Assembly (NCBI RefSeq): GCF_030503435.1
Contig: NZ_JAUKPO010000017.1
Span: 62,001 to 126,000 of the forward strand
Length of the DNA: 64,000 bases
Direction: 5' to 3'
From: Rhodocytophaga aerolata
Lineage (GTDB): Bacteria > Bacteroidota > Bacteroidia > Cytophagales > 172606-1
Shown here piece after piece: positions 26,627-33,839 of this stretch. A program made the position numbers and the translations under genes. The first letter of the stretch is position 1, and every line of letters begins with the position of its first letter. A model generated the notes under the pieces. It searched no databases. It saw only the letters and a list, made by a program, of their open reading frames with translations, and was not told the origin of the DNA.

Positions 26627-27904
26627 CTACTTATAGAAAGTAAACTGAAAAAATGTTAATAAACTAGGATTTTTCAAAGCTGATTTGTTCCGGCAAAACA
26701 TCCTGAAATGGATAACTAAAGATGACAAGATTGTGATAGCTCCCACTACGAGCATAGCATAATCAATGCCTAAAGAATCAGCTAATACTCCTGTCAGTAA
26801 GGCTCCAATGGCATAGCCTAAATCCCGCCAGAAACGAAACACGCCCATACTTGCAGCCCTTTGGTCTGGGTGGGTATCTGCAGCAATGGCAGCTAAAAAG
26901 GTAGGATATACTACAGCTGTTCCCAAACCCAATATAGCAGCAATGGATATAAAATGAACGAAGGAAGTGGACCAGGGGAAGAAAACAATAGCTATACCCT
27001 GCAACAGCATTCCATAGAAAAGTAAGGTCTTTTTGCAATACTTATCTGCTAAAGCCCCTGTAAAAAGTTGTCCAACTCCCCATACAGCCGGATAGGCTGC
27101 CACAATTAACCCTATCTGACTCAGAGAGAATCCTTTGATGGAAAGCAGTACGGGCAATAGGCCCCAGATCATTCCATCATTTAAGTTATTTACTAGCCCT
27201 GCCTGGGTTACTGCCCCAAGATTTGAGTGAATAAAAGTAGTATCCCAGAATACATGTTGTAGTCTTGCTTGTTTGGTCGTAGATGCCTCCTGCTTTACAT
27301 GAGCTGCCGTATCCTTCACCAAAAAAATACTAGCCAGTAAGCCAAAAATAGCAAAGAGGATTCCAATCAAAAAAGGGTAAGGTCTGATCCCATATCCGGA
27401 AGCAATCCATCCGGTAAGAAAAGCAACCAGTGCAATGGACAGATAACCTGCAAATTCATTGATACCCATAGCCAGTCCCCGGTTTTTCTCTCCCACCAGA
27501 TCTATTTTCATCACCACAGTAGAAGACCAGGCCAGGCCCTGGTTAATGCCTAACAGCACATTGGCGAAAACAATATAGTTCCAGGATGGCGCATACATTA
27601 AGATAAGCGGAACGGGTAAGCCAAATAGCCATCCATACACCAGTAAATTCTTGCGCCCAATTTTATTGGCTAAAGCCCCGGTGAAATAATTGGTAATAGC
27701 TTTGGTAAGGCCAAAGACCACAATAAAGGAAAGCAGGGCTGATTTGGCAACCAAGCCAAATTCCTGCTCAGCCAATTGGGGCAAAAGGGTTCTTTCCAGT
27801 CCAATCATGCCCCCAACAAAAGCGTTAATGATCACTAGCATGCTAAACTGCTGCCAGTTCTCTCGTAAACCTAATTTAGCTTCTGTAGTTGAATGTAAAT
27901 TCAT
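26627..27904 (-). CDS. MFS transporter
   Basis: A 425-residue major facilitator with about 12 membrane segments and the family loop motif NKIGRKNLLVYG between helices 2 and 3 (~81-92), repeated as DKYCKKTLLFYG in the second half. Substrate is not evident. It is last in a minus-strand operon with a rhodanese and a Crp/Fnr regulator, which suggests transport of a sulfur or organic anion (inference). Confidence 0.85.
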   Translation of the reverse strand: MNLHSTTEAKLGLRENWQQFSMLVIINAFVGGMIGLERTLLPQLAEQEFGLVAKSALLSFIVVFGLTKAITNYFTGALANKIGRKNLLVYGWLFGLPVPLILMYAPSWNYIVFANVLLGINQGLAWSSTVVMKIDLVGEKNRGLAMGINEFAGYLSIALVAFLTGWIASGYGIRPYPFLIGILFAIFGLLASIFLVKDTAAHVKQEASTTKQARLQHVFWDTTFIHSNLGAVTQAGLVNNLNDGMIWGLLPVLLSIKGFSLSQIGLIVAAYPAVWGVGQLFTGALADKYCKKTLLFYGMLLQGIAIVFFPWSTSFVHFISIAAILGLGTAVVYPTFLAAIAADTHPDQRAASMGVFRFWRDLGYAIGALLTGVLADSLGIDYAMLVVGAITILSSLVIHFRMFCRNKSALKNPSLLTFFQFTFYK

Positions 27905-27962
27905 GTTTTTATAATAAATATCACATTAAGGTTGCTAGCTTAATTTGGTGTAGAAAACTAAC

Positions 27963-28406
27963 CTATTGTGTAATTGGGTAGCCTTTATCAAGCCAATCTG
28001 TCTTCACATTAGTTGATAGATCCAGTAGCTGATGATGAGTGAACTGCATCTCATTTAGTAAATTAAAGGCAGGACGAACATTGGGACAGTTTTTGAAGGG
28101 GCAACATCCGCAATAAATTACAATATGCCGGTCCTTTGCCTGTTTGGCTAGAAGTTGTTTTAATTTTACAATATTCTCTTCTTCGCTTGCTGGGCCTATT
28201 TCCAGCGAACCTTTAATGAGACCAGCCGGACCTATGCTGATGATCAATGGAAGAGCCGTATCATGGCGGGCAATCATACCGGCTAAAACATTTGGCGCAA
28301 GCAATTGCTCTTTTTTCCAGGGCTCTGTTTGTTTACTGATCAAGCTGATGGAAAAAGCACTAAATAGTATAAGTCCTATCAGCAGGAGAATAGTTGTTTT
28401 TTTCAT
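27963..28406 (-). CDS. Exported rhodanese-like protein
   Basis: A 147-residue protein with an N-terminal signal or anchor (~4-24) and a rhodanese-like domain. The active-site region IVIYCGCCPFKNCPNVRPA (~95-113) supplies a Cys-rich loop in place of the usual CxxGxR loop, so its chemistry may differ. It is likely to handle sulfane sulfur outside the inner membrane. It lies between the Crp/Fnr gene (30-bp gap) and the MFS gene (58-bp gap). Confidence 0.7.
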   Translation of the reverse strand: MKKTTILLLIGLILFSAFSISLISKQTEPWKKEQLLAPNVLAGMIARHDTALPLIISIGPAGLIKGSLEIGPASEEENIVKLKQLLAKQAKDRHIVIYCGCCPFKNCPNVRPAFNLLNEMQFTHHQLLDLSTNVKTDWLDKGYPITQ

Positions 28407-28436
28407 TTAAATGGTTAATAGGGTAATAAGGAATGG

Positions 28437-29096
28437 TTAAAGCCGGTTCATAAATTCTTCTATGTTATCCCGGACATATACTTTGTTTCTACCTAGCTCA
28501 ATGAGTTTGAGTTTTTCCAGTTGCTTCATAAGCCTTGAAATGACTTCTCTGGAAGTTCCCAGTTCACTAGCTATTTCCTGATGAGTAATAGAAAGTTCAT
28601 TTGTTTTTAATTGCTTTGCTTTTACAATCAGGTAGCTAAGCAAACGCTCATCCATCTTCTTAAAAGCCACGGCATCTAAGGCATTTAATAATTCCTGAAA
28701 CCTGGTTTGATAAGTCATTGCCACAAAGTCTTTCCATTGTTTGTAAGCATTGGTCCAGGATTCATGCAGCCCAAAGGGGATGCCTATTACTTTGGTTTTT
28801 TCTTCTGCCACTGCCTTGATGTCGCTTTTCTGTAATCCGCTACAACAGGTAAGTGTCACGGCACAACTATCCCCTGCATCCAGGTAATACAAAAATAACT
28901 CTCGTCCATCAGGATCCATCCGCATTACTTTAATGGAACCTTGCAGAATCAAAGGCACCATTTTAATATATTGTCCCGGTTCAATCAGAGATTCTCCTGC
29001 TTCTAGCTCATAGATTTTTCCATGTTTGATAATGGCTTCAAGCAAATTTGGGTCAGTGATCGATGGTAAATAGGTTTTTAATTCTTGTATATCCAT
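28437..29096 (-). CDS. Crp/Fnr-family regulator of the sulfur region
   Basis: A 219-residue protein: cyclic-nucleotide-binding-like beta roll (~20-105), dimer helix, and C-terminal winged helix with ITHQEIASELGTSREVISRLMKQL (~170-193). The recognition helix keeps the E-x-x-S-R pattern of FNR-like proteins. Cys 78, 84 and 85 (DSCAVTLTCC) cluster where the ligand pocket or a redox/persulfide switch could sit. No FNR-type four-Cys N-terminal cluster is present, and the cAMP-binding Arg is not evident. Four matching palindromes at sulfur-gene promoters make it the likely local activator. Confidence 0.85.
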   Translation of the reverse strand: MDIQELKTYLPSITDPNLLEAIIKHGKIYELEAGESLIEPGQYIKMVPLILQGSIKVMRMDPDGRELFLYYLDAGDSCAVTLTCCSGLQKSDIKAVAEEKTKVIGIPFGLHESWTNAYKQWKDFVAMTYQTRFQELLNALDAVAFKKMDERLLSYLIVKAKQLKTNELSITHQEIASELGTSREVISRLMKQLEKLKLIELGRNKVYVRDNIEEFMNRL

Positions 29097-29187
29097 AGCT
29101 GTGTTTTTTTATTGATAGGTGAAGGCAAACAGGTTTTTATTTACTACGTATACGCTCATACCTTGGGATAAAAAGGTAACCATAAGG

Positions 29188-29787
29188 CTATACTTTTATT
29201 CCATATAGTCTCACGATATGTGCCTTTCCATCGTGCCCTTTTCCTTCCATTAAGATTACTTCTAGGTCATGTTCCTCTACCCAGGTGATATCGGTAAATT
29301 CATTCTTTAGCTCATTTACATCAAAAAGCAGATCTTTATTGGAGGGTCCACCTGATGTGTATTGCAACTGGTTTTTACCAAAACCCTCTAGCATTAATGC
29401 TCCCCCTTTTTGTAAAGACGCACTTAGTTGAGCATGTACGCTTGCTCTGATCGTAAGTGGAAGGTGAAAATAGATAAGTGCCACCGCATCATAAAGTTCT
29501 TTTGGGTATGGGAAGTCTAGCGCATCACAAACCGTATATTCTAAAAGAGTATTTTCGACTTTTGCTTTATTTAAGGCCTGTGCAGCGGCTATTGCACTCT
29601 GGTCAAAAGCCCTTACCTGCCATCCTTTCCTTGCAGCAAATAAGGCGTTGCGCCCTTCACCTTCACCTGGTAAAAGCAATTTTCCAGGGGATAGTATGCT
29701 TAATTTTTCCTTAAAATATTCATTTGGAGCTTTCCCGTATAGCTCCCGATGAGTAGCATATCTAGTGTTCCAAAAATTGATATTCAT
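29188..29787 (-). CDS. Class I SAM-dependent methyltransferase
   Basis: A 199-residue Rossmann methyltransferase with the SAM loop LLLPGEGEGRNALFAARKGW (~37-56), acidic motif AFDQS (~59-63) and VCDALDFPYP (~88-97). It resembles the TehB/thiopurine methyltransferase group that methylates small thiols or chalcogen compounds. It is first in a minus-strand operon, preceded by its own Crp/Fnr promoter. Substrate is inferred only from the sulfur context. Confidence 0.8.
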   Translation of the reverse strand: MNINFWNTRYATHRELYGKAPNEYFKEKLSILSPGKLLLPGEGEGRNALFAARKGWQVRAFDQSAIAAAQALNKAKVENTLLEYTVCDALDFPYPKELYDAVALIYFHLPLTIRASVHAQLSASLQKGGALMLEGFGKNQLQYTSGGPSNKDLLFDVNELKNEFTDITWVEEHDLEVILMEGKGHDGKAHIVRLYGIKV

Positions 29788-29812
29788 TAGTTCTATACAT
29801 TCTTATTCACTT

Positions 29813-29857
29813 CAAAAATAGCCAATTCCTACAGAAGACTCTGTGACATTTGTTACA
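29813..29857 (-). promoter_or_regulatory. Crp/Fnr site and promoter for the methyltransferase-Crp-rhodanese-MFS operon
   Basis: On the minus strand the palindrome TGTAACAAATGTCACA (29,842-29,857) is followed by TATTTTTG (29,820-29,813). The centre-to-box distance is 29.5 bp, the same as at three other promoters here. Confidence 0.7.
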
Positions 29858-29877
29858 TAAGGACACTTGATGCGCTA

Positions 29878-29922
29878 TGTAACAAATATCACTGACTTCC
29901 TTAAGTGAAGGGTCTAGTTTTG
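29878..29922 (+). promoter_or_regulatory. Crp/Fnr site and promoter for the TauE-PDO operon
   Basis: TGTAACAAATATCACT (29,878-29,893) is followed by the box TAGTTTTG (29,915-29,922). The centre-to-box distance is 29.5 bp. It mirrors the minus-strand site 28 bp away. Confidence 0.72.
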
Positions 29923-29941
29923 CAGCAGTTAAACGTAAACA

Positions 29942-30742
29942 ATGACTGCTTTGGAAATTATAGGATATGCTGCATCGATCATGATCGGTCTAAGCCTTGG
30001 CCTGATAGGGGGCGGAGGCTCTATTTTAACAGTACCAGTATTAGTGTACTTACTAGGAGTGAATCCGGTACTGGCTACGGCCTACTCCTTGTTTGTGGTA
30101 GGGGCTACTTCCCTGGTGGGTTCTTTCTCCTTTATGAAGAAAAAACTTGTAGACTACCGCACAGCCTTGGTATTTGCCGTGCCTTCTTTTATCTCGGTCT
30201 TTCTCACCCGTAAATACCTGGTGCCGGCTATTCCAGATTCGCTGTTTACCATCGGCGGCTTTGAAGTGAGTAAAAGTATAGCCATTATGGTCTTTTTTGC
30301 CCTAGTCATGGTGGCCGCTTCTATCTCTATGATCAAAAGTAAACGCAAGGAAGAGGAAGCAACTGGTGAGATCAAGTATAACTATCCACTCATTGGCCTG
30401 GAAGGCGCATTGGTAGGTGTACTAACAGGCATCGTAGGTGCAGGTGGTGGTTTTTTGATCATTCCTGCTCTAGTGATACTAGCCAGATTACCCATGAAGA
30501 TGGCCGTAGGTACATCGCTTTTAATAATCGCTGCCAAATCCCTGGTAGGATTTTTAGGAGATATTAGTAATCAGCCGATCAACTGGACATTCATGCTCAT
30601 TTTTACGGCTCTATCGGTAGGTGGAATCTTTATTGGAAGCTACTTATCCAGTAAGATTAATTCAGATCTATTGAAGAAAGGCTTTGGCTGGTTTGTGCTG
30701 CTGATGGGCTTTTATATTCTGTTTAAAGAACTTGCTATGTAA
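29942..30742 (+). CDS. TauE/SafE-family sulfite/organosulfonate exporter
   Basis: A 266-residue membrane protein with about eight hydrophobic segments. The paired Gly-rich motifs GLIGGGGSILTVPVLVYLLG (~20-39) and TGIVGAGGGFLIIPALVIL (~160-178) are diagnostic of the family. These carriers export sulfite or related anions, fitting a role in removing sulfite made by persulfide dioxygenase encoded next. Its start lies 20 bp after a Crp/Fnr-controlled -7 box. Confidence 0.9.
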   Translation: MTALEIIGYAASIMIGLSLGLIGGGGSILTVPVLVYLLGVNPVLATAYSLFVVGATSLVGSFSFMKKKLVDYRTALVFAVPSFISVFLTRKYLVPAIPDSLFTIGGFEVSKSIAIMVFFALVMVAASISMIKSKRKEEEATGEIKYNYPLIGLEGALVGVLTGIVGAGGGFLIIPALVILARLPMKMAVGTSLLIIAAKSLVGFLGDISNQPINWTFMLIFTALSVGGIFIGSYLSSKINSDLLKKGFGWFVLLMGFYILFKELAM

Positions 30743-30791
30743 ACTTTTACTCGAAACAAGTAGTAACTAACATTTAAAATAGAAATACACG

Positions 30792-32138
30792 ATGAAAATA
30801 CATCAATTTGAAGATAAAGGACTTTCCCATTTTTCGTACGCGATTTTAAGTGAATGTGAATCGCAAATTATATTGATTGATCCTGCCCGTGACCCCAGCC
30901 CTTATTATGCCTATGCCGGTGAAAATGGTGCAAAGATTATTGGGGTGATCGAAACCCATCCCCATGCTGACTTTATCAGTTCGCATCTGGAGATACATCA
31001 GCTTACAGGTGCTACAATTTATACTAGTTCACTAGCCGGGGCAGATTATCCCCATCAGGCTTTTGATGAAGGGGATGTGATAAGCTTTGGAAAAATCAAG
31101 TTAAAGGCATTCAATACCCCAGGCCACTCTCCGGATGGTATCAGCATTGTGCTGGAGCACCAAGGAAAAGATAAAGCCGTATTTACCGGCGATACCCTTT
31201 TTATTGGAGATGTGGGAAGGCCTGATCTGCGGGAAAACGTAGGGAATATGAAAGCTAAGCGTGAGCAGCTAGCCAGGCAACTGTATCAAAGTACCCGCCA
31301 TAAACTCATGAAATTAGCAGATGAAGTAGTGGTGTATCCGGCACATGGATCAGGATCACTTTGCGGTAAGTCCTTAAGCGATGCCCATAGCAGCACCATT
31401 GGGGGAGAGAAGGTAAGCAATTATGCTTTGCAGCCAATGTCAGAAGAGGTGTTTGTAAAGGTGCTTCTGGAGGATCAGCCTTTTATACCTAAATATTTTG
31501 AATATAACGTAGCCTTAAATAAACAAGGAGCACCAGATTATGAACCAAGTATCAAAGCAGTCAGGCGCCTAGAGGATAACTTCAAGCCAGAGGAAGGAGC
31601 TATTATTGTAGATGCCAGAGGGCAGAAGGAATTTAAGTCTTCTCACCTCAAAGGTTCCATTAACATACAGAACGGCGCTAAGTTCGAAACCTGGCTGGGA
31701 AGTATTGTGAGCCCCCAGGAGGCCTGGTATTTAGTAGCAGACTCAGAAAAAGAGCTGAATGAGCTAATAAGGAAAGCGGCCAAAATAGGTTATGAGCTTA
31801 CCCTAAAAGGAGCCTTTTTGTACAATAAGACAGAAGGTAAAAAATCTGCCTTTTTTGATAAAGGAACTTTCCTTGATGCTCAAGATAAATTCACCATCGT
31901 TGATATACGCAATGAAAGTGAGACAAAAGAAGGGACGTTTTTCAAAGATGCCATCACCATACCCTTGCCAGAGCTGCGCGAAAGGGCTAAAGAAATTCCG
32001 GCAAACAAGCCTATTGTAGTGCATTGTGCCGGTGGGTACCGTTCAGCTGCTGGCAGCAGCATTCTGGAATCTTTAATAGGTGCAAAGGCAGAAATACTGG
32101 ATATGAGTGAAGCAGTCAATGAATTAAAGAAATCCTGA
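30792..32138 (+). CDS. Persulfide-dioxygenase-like MBL hydrolase fused to two rhodanese domains (copy 1)
   Basis: A 448-residue cytosolic protein. The N-terminal metallo-beta-lactamase domain has ETHPHADFISSH (H56, H58, D60) and FTGDTLFIGDVGRPDL, as in ETHE1-type dioxygenases that oxidise glutathione persulfide to sulfite. Two rhodanese domains follow: the first lacks a catalytic Cys, the second has VVHCAGGYRSAAG (Cys 412). It starts 49 bp after the TauE-type exporter gene, suggesting that sulfite is made and exported together. It is a paralogue of 33,840-35,255. Confidence 0.9.
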   Translation: MKIHQFEDKGLSHFSYAILSECESQIILIDPARDPSPYYAYAGENGAKIIGVIETHPHADFISSHLEIHQLTGATIYTSSLAGADYPHQAFDEGDVISFGKIKLKAFNTPGHSPDGISIVLEHQGKDKAVFTGDTLFIGDVGRPDLRENVGNMKAKREQLARQLYQSTRHKLMKLADEVVVYPAHGSGSLCGKSLSDAHSSTIGGEKVSNYALQPMSEEVFVKVLLEDQPFIPKYFEYNVALNKQGAPDYEPSIKAVRRLEDNFKPEEGAIIVDARGQKEFKSSHLKGSINIQNGAKFETWLGSIVSPQEAWYLVADSEKELNELIRKAAKIGYELTLKGAFLYNKTEGKKSAFFDKGTFLDAQDKFTIVDIRNESETKEGTFFKDAITIPLPELRERAKEIPANKPIVVHCAGGYRSAAGSSILESLIGAKAEILDMSEAVNELKKS

Positions 32139-32176
32139 TACAAATTGCCACATAAGAACGTGGTATTAAGTATAAA

Positions 32177-32210
32177 GGCGGATAGTGACGCACATTTGTC
32201 AATATCCGCC
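32177..32210 (+). terminator. Hairpin after PDO gene 1 (possible terminator or attenuator)
   Basis: GGCGGATA (32,177-32,184) pairs with TATCCGCC (32,203-32,210) around an 18-nt loop that contains GTGAC...TTGTC-like symmetry. There is no T-run, so termination is uncertain. Confidence 0.4.
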
Positions 32211-32273
32211 CTCATACAGCTATTCTCAACCCATTAGCTAATAAATCGTTATAACCTAAAAAAAACAAAGGCC

Positions 32274-32660
32274 ATGAGTTACAACTTCACTAAAAAAACC
32301 TCTCTTCCTTTTGAGGAGGCAATCAAAAAAATCACTGAAGAGCTAAAAAAAGAAGGCTTTGGTATTATTTCGGAGATTGATCTGAAAGAAAAGTTCAAAG
32401 AAAAGCTTGGGGTTGATTTCCGCAGTTACAAGATTCTGGGTGCCTGCAATCCCAAAATGGCTTATCAAGCGATAGAAAAGGAAAGCAACATTGGAACCAT
32501 GCTGCCTTGCAATATACTGGTGCAGGAACATAAGCCGGGAGAGGTGGAAATCTCAGCCATCAATCCCATGGAATCTATGTCAGCCGTACATAATAAAGAA
32601 TTAGAAGCCATTGCCACGCAGGTAAGCAATAGTCTGCAGGCGGTCATCAACCGTCTATGA
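32274..32660 (+). CDS. DUF302-domain protein
   Basis: A 128-residue cytosolic protein matching DUF302: SLPFEEAIKKITEELKKEGFGIISEIDLKEKFKEKLG, then YKILGACNPKMAYQAIEKE and GTMLPCNILVQE. Cys in GACNP and LPCN are conserved in the family and could react with sulfane sulfur. DUF302 proteins often sit beside sulfur- or metal-stress genes; the activity is unknown. Confidence 0.85.
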   Translation: MSYNFTKKTSLPFEEAIKKITEELKKEGFGIISEIDLKEKFKEKLGVDFRSYKILGACNPKMAYQAIEKESNIGTMLPCNILVQEHKPGEVEISAINPMESMSAVHNKELEAIATQVSNSLQAVINRL

Positions 32661-32692
32661 AAGGAATAATCAGTAACTAAAAACAAACCGCT

Positions 32693-33172
32693 ATGAATAC
32701 AGCACCCCAGGAAAATCAAACAGATCCATCCAGAAGAAGCTCCTCTGAAGAACTAAACCGGGAAATAGACCAGAAAACCCGGCAAAACCTGCAAGACTAC
32801 CGCAATAAATTAAGTAATGAAAAAGTCTCAGAACGGATAGAAGAATTAGACAAGGAATGGGATATAGACCGCACCCTGATCGCCAATGCCTCCACGTTGA
32901 GTCTGACAGGGGTAATCCTTGGAGCCACGGTAGATAAGAAGTGGTTCATGGTGCCAGGGGTCGTCACTTCCTTTTTACTATGGCATGCCATACAAGGATG
33001 GTGCCCGCCATTACCTGTTTTTAGAAAGCTAGGTTACCGTACCCGAAAAGAAATAGATACAGAAAAGTATGCTTTAAAAGCACTGAGAGGTGATTTCTCC
33101 GGTCTTGAAACACCTGGTAACAGGGCTGAAGAGGGTAAAATTGATCAGGCTTTAGAAGCCGCTAAGAAATAA
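32693..33172 (+). CDS. DUF2892-like (YgaP-type) membrane protein
   Basis: A 159-residue protein. A hydrophilic, helical N-terminus (~1-65) is followed by two hydrophobic segments (LSLTGVILGATV and FMVPGVVTSFLLWHAI, ~70-105). The family hallmark GWCPPLPVFRKLGYRTRKEIDTEKYALKALRGDF completes it. The homologous membrane module is fused to rhodanese in YgaP. Here a free rhodanese gene lies 190 bp downstream, which supports a shared role. Confidence 0.75.
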   Translation: MNTAPQENQTDPSRRSSSEELNREIDQKTRQNLQDYRNKLSNEKVSERIEELDKEWDIDRTLIANASTLSLTGVILGATVDKKWFMVPGVVTSFLLWHAIQGWCPPLPVFRKLGYRTRKEIDTEKYALKALRGDFSGLETPGNRAEEGKIDQALEAAKK

Positions 33173-33200
33173 ATTATACATAAAACATTAGTTTGATAGG

Positions 33201-33225
33201 AGGCTACCTAAGAGTAGCCTTTTTT
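33201..33225 (+). terminator. Rho-independent terminator
   Basis: AGGCTAC and GTAGCCT form a short stem followed by a T-run, 28 bp after the DUF2892-like gene. It separates that operon from the next Crp/Fnr promoter. Confidence 0.8.
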
Positions 33226-33269
33226 ATGCTCAATTCAATACTGTTTTGGAGGTATGCGCTTTTTTGCTA

Positions 33270-33314
33270 CGTAACAATTGTCACAGACTTTGGCTCTATG
33301 GCAGGTTATCTTTG
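33270..33314 (+). promoter_or_regulatory. Crp/Fnr site and promoter for the single-domain rhodanese gene
   Basis: CGTAACAATTGTCACA (33,270-33,285) precedes TATCTTTG (33,307-33,314), a perfect TAnnTTTG box. The centre-to-box distance is 29.5 bp. Confidence 0.75.
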
Positions 33315-33359
33315 CATAGAAATTAACTAGAATCATTCACATATAAACGATCATAGGCT

Positions 33360-33701
33360 ATGTTTAATTTATTTAAAAATAACCCAACTACAAGTTATAC
33401 AAATGTTTCAGCCGCCGAATTTAAGCAGTTGCAGGAAGATAAAAATGCCCTCGTGCTGGATGTGCGTACAGCAGGAGAAGTAGCTGGAGGTAAAATCAAT
33501 GGAGCCAGAAATATAGATCTCATGAGTAGCAGTTTTGAAAAGCAGTTACAAGGCTTGGATAAATCTAAAACCTACCTGCTGTATTGCAGAAGTGGCAGCC
33601 GCAGTGCACAAGCCGCCAGTACAATGACAAGTATGGGTTTTGAGAAAGTATATAATCTCAAAGGAGGTATTTCTGCCTGGCCCTATGAGCAAACAAGGTA
33701 A
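33360..33701 (+). CDS. Single-domain rhodanese (sulfurtransferase)
   Basis: A 113-residue cytosolic rhodanese with the active-site loop YCRSGSRSAQAA (Cys 76). It is GlpE/PspE-like in length, without a signal peptide. It can carry sulfane sulfur between thiosulfate, persulfides and acceptors. It stands alone between a terminator and the next Crp/Fnr promoter, with its own promoter. Confidence 0.9.
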   Translation: MFNLFKNNPTTSYTNVSAAEFKQLQEDKNALVLDVRTAGEVAGGKINGARNIDLMSSSFEKQLQGLDKSKTYLLYCRSGSRSAQAASTMTSMGFEKVYNLKGGISAWPYEQTR

Positions 33702-33742
33702 TGTCCTGAAGGCTAATCCTTAAAAAAGTGATACCCGGTTAT

Positions 33743-33787
33743 GTGATAAATGTTACTGTAGAGGCCTAGTAAGATCGCTACCTTTGT
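33743..33787 (+). promoter_or_regulatory. Crp/Fnr site and promoter for PDO gene 2
   Basis: TGTGATAAATGTTACT (33,743-33,758) precedes TACCTTTG (33,780-33,787). The centre-to-box distance is 29.5 bp, as at the other three promoters. Confidence 0.72.
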
Positions 33788-33839
33788 ATCAGATAAAGAT
33801 ATAACCAGAAAAAACACCATTCAAAAACGTAATATAACT

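Noticed and set aside
27908-27927. Fifth Crp/Fnr site before the MFS gene
   Set aside because: ATAATAAATATCACA is only loosely similar, lies within ~25 bp of the start codon and has no -7 box at the conserved distance.
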